Source: Solirubrobacter deserti | Lineage (GTDB): Bacteria > Actinomycetota > Thermoleophilia > Solirubrobacterales > Solirubrobacteraceae | Length of the DNA stretch: 64,000 nt | Direction: 5' to 3' | Assembly: GCF_027587175.1 (NCBI RefSeq) | Contig: NZ_JAPCID010000008.1 | Span: forward strand, 62,001 to 126,000 | In this document: positions 58,319-64,000 of the stretch, in pieces | Layout of the letters: each line of letters begins with the position of its first letter | Numbering within the stretch: position 1 is the stretch's first letter | The notes under the pieces: model-generated | Database searches by the model: none | What the model was told of the DNA's origin: nothing | Seen by the model: only the letters and a program-made list of their open reading frames with translations | Made by a program: the position numbers and the translations under genes

Positions 58319-58450
58319 ATGGCTGGTTCGGTTCGCCGCCATGAAGACGCGGCCGCTCGTCACGAGCAGGCGGCCGACAGGCATTGGCGGACGAATCGCG
58401 ATGAACATGCGCGAATCCGAGCCGCATGCGCCGAACACGTTGCAGGTTGA
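58319..58450 (+). CDS. Small His/Ala-rich helical protein, 43 aa
   Basis: ATG at 58319 to TGA at 58450: M-A-G-S-V-R-R-H-E-D-A-A-A-R-H-E-Q-A-A-D-R-H-W then R-T-N-R-D-E-H-A-R-I-R-A-A-C-A-E-H-V-A-G. The R-H-E-x-A-A-x-R-H pattern is a recurring amphipathic helix in small actinobacterial proteins of unknown role. It lies in an otherwise gene-poor 460 bp (58010-58473). Confidence 0.45.
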   Translation: MAGSVRRHEDAAARHEQAADRHWRTNRDEHARIRAACAEHVAG

Positions 58451-58473
58451 GTGCGACGCCGCATCGCGTGCTC

Positions 58474-58833
58474 ATGTCTGCCCAGTTGCCAAGCAAATCG
58501 CCGCCGGAGCCGTCCGGCCCCAAGTACAACGCGCGGGTTGCGCTGAGTTGCCTGTCCGGCCACGCTCCCGGGCCCGTGCTGCACGCGCTTCAGCAATTGC
58601 GTTCGGTAATCGACGACCGACTACGCGAGGAGCTCGGCTCGCGCTATGACCGCCATAGCGCCCAGTCGGTGGGTACCGACAAGCTGACGGTCATCTTCAC
58701 GCTTCGTGCGGCGTCGTCTGCGGCGGCCATCCGCGCGGCGGGAGTCGCCGCGGCCGCGCTCGTCGAGTTGCTCACCGACAGCGGAGCCGCCATCGACCTC
58801 TCAGGCATCGCCCTCGTGGTCCGCGCGCAGTAG
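58474..58833 (+). CDS. Hypothetical protein, 119 aa
   Basis: Start at the ATG at 58474 (M-S-A-Q-L-P-S-K-S-P); an ATG at 58426 would add 16 atypical residues. Residues 20-60 look helical (H-A-P-G-P-V-L-H-A-L-Q-Q-L-R-S-V-I-D-D-R-L-R-E-E-L-G), followed by a T-D-K-L-T-V-I-F-T-L strand and an Ala-rich helix. No family recognised. It precedes the broken phosphatase and may once have belonged with it. Confidence 0.5.
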   Translation: MSAQLPSKSPPEPSGPKYNARVALSCLSGHAPGPVLHALQQLRSVIDDRLREELGSRYDRHSAQSVGTDKLTVIFTLRAASSAAAIRAAGVAAAALVELLTDSGAAIDLSGIALVVRAQ

Positions 58834-58907
58834 CGCACAGGCAACGGTCGAAGCCTCCGAGGCCATGACGTCGGCTGACGGCTGGTGGGCGAGGCTCTGC
58901 ACCGTAC

Positions 58908-60105
58908 GCTGTTGGCGATGGCGAGCCCAGGCTCAGCACGACTGGATTTCCGCAGCTGATCGCGGCCATCGAGGATGCACCGCCGGTCGCTGCCGTCGAC
59001 GTCCTCGCGGCGCAGCTGAGAGAAGCGATAGGGGCAGGCGCGGTGTCATTCCTGATCGCTGACTTCAGCGGCCAAGCGTTGGTTCGGCTCGGTCACGCCT
59101 CCAGTGAGGCGGCGGACCGGACACAAGGTCGCGAGACCGCTGAACGTTTGCCTCTGACGGGCAGTCGGCAGGGGCGAGCCATGGCCACTCAGGCGACCGA
59201 GGTGGTGAGCGGTGGGCGCGAGACCCGCGTGTTCGCTCCCGTGACCATCGAGGCGAAGCGATGGGGGTACTGGAAGTAGCCCTCGCCGAGACCCCTGACG
59301 CGGGGACCGTGGCGTTGATCGCCTCCGCCGCGCACGCGCTGGCGTACGTGGTGATCGCCAACCGTCGGTTCACCGACTTGTTCGCCTGGGCCAGCGCTCG
59401 GTGCCGTTGTCGTTGGCGGCCGAGATCCAGCATCGTCTGTTGCCCGGGTCCTATACGTGCGAGGCGGGGCAGTTCACCCTTGCGGCGTGGCTCGAACCAA
59501 CCGGCAACGCGGGCGGCGACACATTCGACTTCGCGCTCGAGCGCGACACGCTGCATCTGTCCATGACCGACGCCATGGGGCACGAGGTCGAGGCCGCCGT
59601 GCTCGCGACCGTGCTGGTCGGAGGGCTTCGCAACGCGCGCCGCGCCGGAGCCGGGCTGGCCGCGCAGGCAGCCGCCGCCAATTCGGGGCTTGCGGACTTC
59701 GCGCGCAGTGGCGGCTTTGTCACCGGCCAGCTCGCGCGAGTGGATCTGCCTTCCCAGACGGCCACCGTCGTCAACGCCGGCCATCCCCCTCCGCTACGAC
59801 TGCGTGACGGGCGTGTCGATCGCCTGCAGCTCGCGGCCGACCCGCCGTTCGGGATCGTCGTCGGCCACGAGTACCGCGTGCAAACGCTGCCACTCCAGCC
59901 CGGCGACCGGCTCCTGTTGCTCACCGACGGCATGCTCGAGCGCAACGCCGCAGCGTCGACGTCGCCGCGATCCTCGTCGCCGATCGCGACATGCATCCGC
60001 GGGAAGCCGTGCAGCATCGGTCCCAGGTGGTCCTCCAAGCCACCGACGGCGAGCTCAGCGACGATGCCACAGCGCTGTGCCTTGACTGGCACGGCGGGCC
60101 TTGCC
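58908..60105 (+). pseudogene. GAF + SpoIIE/RsbU-type PP2C phosphatase with three frameshifts
   Basis: Four pieces in successive frames make one protein: a GAF-like part (F-P-Q-L-I-A-A-I-E-D-A...G-A-V-S-F-L-I-A-D-F-S-G, 58930-59258), M-G-V-L-E-V-A-L-A-E...F-T-D-L-F-A-W (59261-59390), the phosphatase core L-S-L-A-A-E-I-Q-H-R-L-L-P with G-G-D-T-F-D-F, N-A-G-H-P-P-P and L-L-L-L-T-D-G-M-L-E (59401-59950), and V-D-V-A-A-I-L-V-A-D...D-D-A-T-A-L-C-L-D-W (59953-60105). Shifts lie near 59258, 59395 and 59953. Intact relatives regulate stress sigma factors. Three lesions in 0.7 kb suggest either decay or locally poor sequence. Confidence 0.8.
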
Positions 60106-60386
60106 AGCAGAGAACAAGCAACTCCGGCGCCGACGGCTGACCGTTTCGGGTCACCTGCATCCAACCGCACCTCCGACGGAGGCCTCAAGCGGTACGGCAC
60201 CGTGGCCGGCGCCCCGATGGCCGGACGGGTTCGTGGCGTGACCGCCGCCAGCGCGTTGCGATTCGCTGGACGGGGCAGTACGTCCGTCGATGAGCTGTTC
60301 CGATGGTCACGGCCACACGGATCTTGCGGGCGGCGGCGCCGGTCTTGGACAGGAGCTGTTCGAGATGAGCGGGAGCGAAGGCGGCT

Positions 60387-61484
60387 GTGGCTGAGCGCGG
60401 CGCTCGTCCGCGGGTGCCCGCGGTGCGTCGCCGGCTGTTGCGGGCGGCGCGTGTGTTCTTCACGCCGTTGCTGCCCGACGACTACCTGGAGTTGATCGAT
60501 CCGCTGTGGTCGAGCCGGGAGCTCCGCGGGCGCATCGAGGCGATCACGCGCGAGACGGCCGACTCTGTGACGGTGACGATCCGGCCCGGGTGGGTGTGGG
60601 AGGGGCATGAGCCGGGGCAGTACCTGCGCGTCGGGGTGATCGTCGACGGCGTTCATCACTGGCGCGCCTATTCGATCACCTCGGATCCCGGTCGCGCGGA
60701 TGGCTTCATCTCGATCACCCCGAAGCTCGTTGAGACGGGCAAGGTGACGCCGTATCTGGTCCGGAAGGCGCGCCCGGGCACGATCGTGCGATTGGGTGGG
60801 GTGGAGGGCACGTTCACGCTGCCCGACCCGCTGCCCGAGCGGCTGTTGTTCATCAGCGCCGGCAGCGGCGTCACGCCGATCATGAGCATGTTGCGCGACC
60901 TCGCCAGGCGCGGGGCGCTCCGGGACGTCGCGCACCTTCACTCGGCGCGGACGCCGGAGGCGGTGATCTTCGGTGATCAGCTTCGAGGGCTGGCCGACCG
61001 GCATGACGGCTACCGGCTGCACGTGCAGCACACCGGCGAGTACGGGCGGCTCGCGCCGGCGGATCTGGACCGCTTGTGCGCGGACTGGCGCGAGCGCGAG
61101 GCGTTCCTGAGCGGCCCGGGTCAGATGCTCGACGCGATGCACGCGCACTGGGACGAGCACGCGGACGTCGCGCGCCTGCACATGGAGCGCTTCCAGCCGG
61201 TCATCGGGGGTGACGCCGCGGGCGGGGGGGGCGGCGTGATCACGTTCCGGGCGAGCGGCGAGACGGCGCACGCGGACGGGGGCACGCCGATTCTCGTCGC
61301 CGGAGAGGAGGCCGGCGCCGCCCTGCCGTTCGGTTGCCGCATGGGCATCTGCCACACCTGCGTGGGTCGCCTGTGCTCGGGACGGGTACGCGACCTGCGG
61401 ACGGGGAAGGTCTCAGGCACGGACGGCGAGATGATCCGCACCTGCATCAACGCGCCCGAAGGCCCGGTCGAGATCGACCTCTGA
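60387..61484 (+). CDS. Ferredoxin-NAD(P)H reductase with C-terminal [2Fe-2S] domain, desaturase partner
   Basis: 365 residues from the GTG at 60387. FAD-binding domain (about 45-150, R-A-Y-S-I-T-S), NAD(P) domain (about 150-260, I-S-A-G-S-G-V-T-P-I-M-S-M-L), and a plant-type ferredoxin domain with C-R-M-G-I-C-H-T-C and a last Cys in R-T-C-I-N. Layout as in mycobacterial Rv3230c, which feeds electrons to the acyl-CoA desaturase DesA3. The desaturase gene follows after 18 bases, so the pair forms a complete desaturation system. Confidence 0.92.
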   Translation: MAERGARPRVPAVRRRLLRAARVFFTPLLPDDYLELIDPLWSSRELRGRIEAITRETADSVTVTIRPGWVWEGHEPGQYLRVGVIVDGVHHWRAYSITSDPGRADGFISITPKLVETGKVTPYLVRKARPGTIVRLGGVEGTFTLPDPLPERLLFISAGSGVTPIMSMLRDLARRGALRDVAHLHSARTPEAVIFGDQLRGLADRHDGYRLHVQHTGEYGRLAPADLDRLCADWREREAFLSGPGQMLDAMHAHWDEHADVARLHMERFQPVIGGDAAGGGGGVITFRASGETAHADGGTPILVAGEEAGAALPFGCRMGICHTCVGRLCSGRVRDLRTGKVSGTDGEMIRTCINAPEGPVEIDL

Positions 61485-61502
61485 ACCTGAAGCGAGGACG
61501 CT

Positions 61503-62735
61503 GTGGACACCATGATCGAGAGCCCGCTGGCTCGTCTGAGTGACGACCAGCTCGAAGACCTCGCACGCGAGCTCGACGCCATCCACGACGAGGTGTTCGC
61601 CGAGCTCGGCGACCGCGACCGGCGGTACATCACAAGCATGATCGAGATGCATCGCCGCCTGGCGGTGCTGGGCCGGGTGCTGCTGTTTGCCGGGCGTTAC
61701 AAGCCCGCGTGGTTGGCGGGGACGGCGACGCTGTCGCTGGCCAAGATCCTCGAGAACATGGAAATCGGCCACAACGTCATGCACGGCCAGTGGGACTGGA
61801 TGCAGGACCCCTACATCCACTCCTCCTCGTGGGACTGGGACTCCGCGTCGACGCCCGAAGCCTGGAAGCACTCGCACAACTACATCCACCACACCTACAC
61901 CAACATCCGCGGCAAGGACAAAGATCTGGGTTACAAGATCATGCGGATCGACCCGCACCAGAAGTGGGTCCCGATCTACCTGTTCCAGCCCGTCTACAAC
62001 GTGCTGCTGATGGCGTTCTTCGAGTGGGGCGTGGCCTTCCACGACCTTGATCTGGACGCGATCAAGAAACGCGAGAAGTCCGTCAAGGCGCTCAAGCGCG
62101 AGCTCAAGGGCATGGCCCGCAAAGCCGGGCGACAGATCGCCAAGGACTACATCGCCTACCCCCTGCTGTCGGGCCGCAAGGGCTTCAAGAGCACGCTCGC
62201 GGCCAACGTCACCGCGAACATCATCCGCAACACGTGGGCGCACGCGATCATCTTCTGCGGCCACTTCCCCGACCAGACCTACACGTTCAGTGAGGAAGAA
62301 GTCGCCGGCGAGACGCGCGGAGGGTTCTATGTCCGCCAACTGCTGGGCGCGGCGAACATCGAGGGCAGCCCGCTCTTTCACGTCATCAGCGGCAACCTCG
62401 GCTACCAGGTCGAGCACCACCTCTATCCCGACATGCCCAGCACGCGGTACGCCGAGATCGCGCCGCAGATCAAGGAGATCTGCGAACGCTACGAACTGCC
62501 CTACAACACCGGGCCGTTCCTCAAGCAGTGGGCCACCGTCCAGCGCACGATCCTGCGCCTCGCGCTGCCCGGCGGCCGCCCGCGACCAAAGCCCGGGCCG
62601 TTCCGCCGCGGATCCGAGAACGGCGGCGCGGCGTGGCATCCCGACGACGCCGAACGCCGGCGGCGGGGCGCAACCGCGAGGGGGCCCGAACTCCCCCTCG
62701 ACGGCGTCCGCGTGACCATGCCCGAGCAGCCGTAG
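61503..62735 (+). CDS. Membrane fatty-acid/acyl-CoA desaturase (DesA3-like)
   Basis: 410 residues from the GTG at 61503 (ATG at 61512 possible). Three His boxes: G-H-N-V-M-H-G near residue 89, H-S-H-N-Y-I-H-H near residue 123, and Q-V-E-H-H-L-Y-P near residue 303, the diiron ligands of acyl desaturases. Two pairs of membrane helices surround them. Introduces a double bond into acyl chains using the adjacent reductase, O2 and NADPH. The C-terminal 55 residues are polar, Arg/Pro-rich and probably unstructured. Confidence 0.93.
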   Translation: MDTMIESPLARLSDDQLEDLARELDAIHDEVFAELGDRDRRYITSMIEMHRRLAVLGRVLLFAGRYKPAWLAGTATLSLAKILENMEIGHNVMHGQWDWMQDPYIHSSSWDWDSASTPEAWKHSHNYIHHTYTNIRGKDKDLGYKIMRIDPHQKWVPIYLFQPVYNVLLMAFFEWGVAFHDLDLDAIKKREKSVKALKRELKGMARKAGRQIAKDYIAYPLLSGRKGFKSTLAANVTANIIRNTWAHAIIFCGHFPDQTYTFSEEEVAGETRGGFYVRQLLGAANIEGSPLFHVISGNLGYQVEHHLYPDMPSTRYAEIAPQIKEICERYELPYNTGPFLKQWATVQRTILRLALPGGRPRPKPGPFRRGSENGGAAWHPDDAERRRRGATARGPELPLDGVRVTMPEQP

Positions 62736-62817
62736 GGCGCCGCCGCAGAGGCGGCCAGACATTTGCGTCACTCACCGCGCCGAGTCAATCGTTGTGCGGC
62801 CAGCACGGGCGGACCCA

Positions 62818-63240
62818 TCAGCTCGGGCCAGTGAGCCGCTCTAGCCAGTCGCGCATGAGCGCGACCTCGGTCTTCGACAGTGGGCCGGGGTCAAGCGCCA
62901 GCGCGGCCGGCAACGTGATCGCGGCTGTCGCCGGGCTCGCGGGAGCGGTATCGGCTGGAGCGCCGGTGACACTGGCGAGGATCACGTCGCGCGCGGTGGG
63001 CGAGAGGTCGGCGTCGCGGTGCTCGGGCGCGCGCGTGAGCAGTGTGAGGATCACGCCGCTGCTGGCGGCGACGATGCGGTCGCCGCGGTGGAGGGTGGCA
63101 CGACGAGGTGGCCGGCGGTCTGGCGCTGCTCGAGGTAGTCGCGGAATCCGTGGCCGACGACGCGCTCGAGCAGGGCCTGCTTGCTTCCGAAGTGGTGGTA
63201 CAGCGTGGGTGCCTGGGCGCCCGCCAGCTTGTGGAGTTAG
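62818..63240 (-). pseudogene. TetR-family regulator remnant, 5' end lost next to IS110 fragment
   Basis: From 63240 the frame reads K-L-A-G-A-Q-A-P-T-L-Y-H-H-F-G-S-K-Q-A-L-L-E-R-V-V, the recognition-helix part of a TetR DNA-binding domain, with the first helix missing. A frame change near 63100 leads to R-G-D-R-I-V-A-A-S-S-G-V-I-L-T-L-L-T-R-A-P-E-H and on to L-E-R-L-T-G-P-S, stop at 62818. The break point coincides with the start of IS110-like sequence, so insertion of that element probably killed the gene. It faces the desaturase operon and may have been its repressor. Confidence 0.75.
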
Positions 63241-63264
63241 CGCGTCACCGAGTCCGGAGGTCTT

Positions 63265-63715
63265 CGTGTCTTACCGCACTTCTCGTCTGACGTTCACGCG
63301 CTCGTTCGGCAAGTCGGACCCGATCGACGCGCTCGGTCGCGCGGGCGGCGCTGCGCGAGCCGGACCTGCCGGAGGCGTGGCTGGCCGGTCCGGAGCGCGA
63401 GTTGCGGTTGTCAGCGATCACCGCCGGCTGGGGGATCACCGCAGCTCGCATCCTGGCCGAGGTCGATGGCATCGGGCGCTTCGCCAACGAGGCCAAACTC
63501 GCCAGTTACCCGGCGTCGCGCCCCTCGATGCATCCTCCGGTCGACAGCAACGCCATCGCCTGAACCGCGCCGGCAACCGCCGGCTCAACCGCGCGCTCTA
63601 CACGATCGCGCTCACGCAGATCGGGATCTTCCCGCCCGCTCGCGAGTACATGGCCCGCCGCGCCGCCGAAGGCGACACGCCCCGCGAAGCCATGCGCACC
63701 AAGCCCACGCCGATC
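63265..63715 (+). mobile_element. IS110-family transposase remnant with internal deletion
   Basis: S-F-G-K-S-D-P-I-D-A-L and A-A-L-R-E-P-D-L-P-E-A-W-L-A-G-P-E-R-E-L-R come from the N-terminal DEDD domain. They are joined in DNA directly to I-T-A-G-W-G-I-T-A-A-R-I-L-A-E-V-D-G-I-G-R-F and G-V-A-P-L-D-A-S-S-G-R-Q-Q-R-H-R-L-N-R-A-G-N-R-R-L-N from the C-terminal Ser domain. About 150 residues between them are missing, and the frame changes at least twice. Dead element; no terminal repeats visible, as usual for IS110. Confidence 0.8.
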
Positions 63716-64000
63716 AGAGCCGGTCTCTCTATCTCAAGATTGACGATCAACGACATAGGAGCCACCGAGGTGCCCGATCGTCCAACCGCGTACTCCGCGC
63801 CGAAGCGCGTGAGCGTGCCGTTCGGCATCGGCGACGAGTCGCCATCCACATCCCGCGCCGGCAATCCCCACCTACATACGAGGCCCGGCTGACCGAGCGG
63901 TTGCGCGTCGAGTGGACGCCCGTGCGCAATGGCATCGCCGACATCGAAGGCATGCCGAAGGAAGTGCATTGAAGCGGATGACTCTGCGCTCGCCGAGCGC
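63716..64000. other. Region after IS110 remnant, no gene supported
   Basis: A GTG at 63770 with GGAG upstream opens 40 codons of atypical composition. Nothing else recognisable; probably flank or tail of the broken element. Confidence 0.4.

Noticed and set aside
58030-58320. Possible 96-residue minus-strand protein
   Set aside because: Part looks helical (A-D-A-Q-A-L-V-E-D-V-R-R-R-V) but the rest is compositionally random, with no start signal; not strong enough.
63770-63892. 40-codon frame with GGAG upstream of a GTG
   Set aside because: Atypical composition and no neighbour or motif support.

Overview
The window comes from a very GC-rich actinobacterium, most likely of the Thermoleophilia/Solirubrobacterales type. 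That is inferred from codon usage, from coenzyme F420 biosynthesis and F420-dependent enzymes, and from secreted proteins with thrombospondin-type-3 calcium repeats, Ig-like Q-W-x-R-C domains and S8 proteases with Trp-rich C-terminal repeats. No 16S rRNA or ribosomal gene is present to confirm it. GTG/TTG starts and ATGA/GTGA overlaps are common, so translational coupling is the rule.

Layout. 1-6.8 kb: a secreted Agd3-like polysaccharide deacetylase (cut by the window edge), a membrane-anchored serine-recombinase-like protein without the usual catalytic residues, and a GGDEF-EAL cyclic-di-GMP enzyme. 6.8-10.9 kb: secreted S8 protease 1 and the F420 genes cofD-cofC-cofE. 10.9-16 kb: murB and three secreted proteins, two of them paralogues with TSP3 repeats and FecR-like C-termini. 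16-18.7 kb: enoyl-CoA hydratase, a membrane protein and an F420-dependent glucose-6-phosphate dehydrogenase homologue. 18.7-42.9 kb: a large catabolic cluster with a hydantoinase-type amidohydrolase, LLM oxidoreductase, ThDP decarboxylase, NitT/TauT-type ABC transporter, amidohydrolase, Rieske protein, flavoprotein, FMN alpha-hydroxy-acid dehydrogenase, aldehyde dehydrogenase, three-subunit molybdenum hydroxylase, GntR/FCD regulator, two further transporters, CoxG-like protein, M20 hydrolase, amidase and IMPase-like phosphatase. 43-49.3 kb: three tRNAs, S8 protease 2 under a GEMM-I cyclic-di-GMP riboswitch, a glycerophosphodiester phosphodiesterase with collagen-like repeats, and a LAGLIDADG protein lying between two tRNA genes. 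49.3-54.2 kb: Ser/Thr kinase with a beta-propeller ectodomain, a convergent FHA/winged-helix protein, and a large secreted protein. 54.2-64 kb: two tRNAs, a PRC-barrel stress-type gene group, a ferredoxin reductase/fatty-acid desaturase pair, and a set of broken genes (GGDEF, PAS, SpoIIE-type phosphatase, TetR, IS110).

How the genes fit together. (i) The catabolic cluster carries four copies of a TATCC-N2-TATCC type site, each in front of a transcription unit. This makes it look like one regulon, probably under the GntR gene inside it. Its enzyme set (alpha-hydroxy-acid dehydrogenase, benzoylformate-decarboxylase-like enzyme, aldehyde dehydrogenase, amidase) follows the logic of the mandelate pathway and adds ring-opening and hydroxylating enzymes. 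The substrate is unknown. (ii) The two S8 proteases share a 5' leader module, a Shine-Dalgarno block, a repeat domain and a 12-13-residue micro-ORF that overlaps the protease stop codon in the -1 frame. Protease 2 adds a cyclic-di-GMP riboswitch and protease 1 lies directly upstream of a GGDEF-EAL gene, so cyclic-di-GMP control of secreted proteolysis is the most interesting candidate system here. (iii) F420 synthesis, an Fgd homologue and an LLM oxidoreductase form a plausible deazaflavin redox supply.
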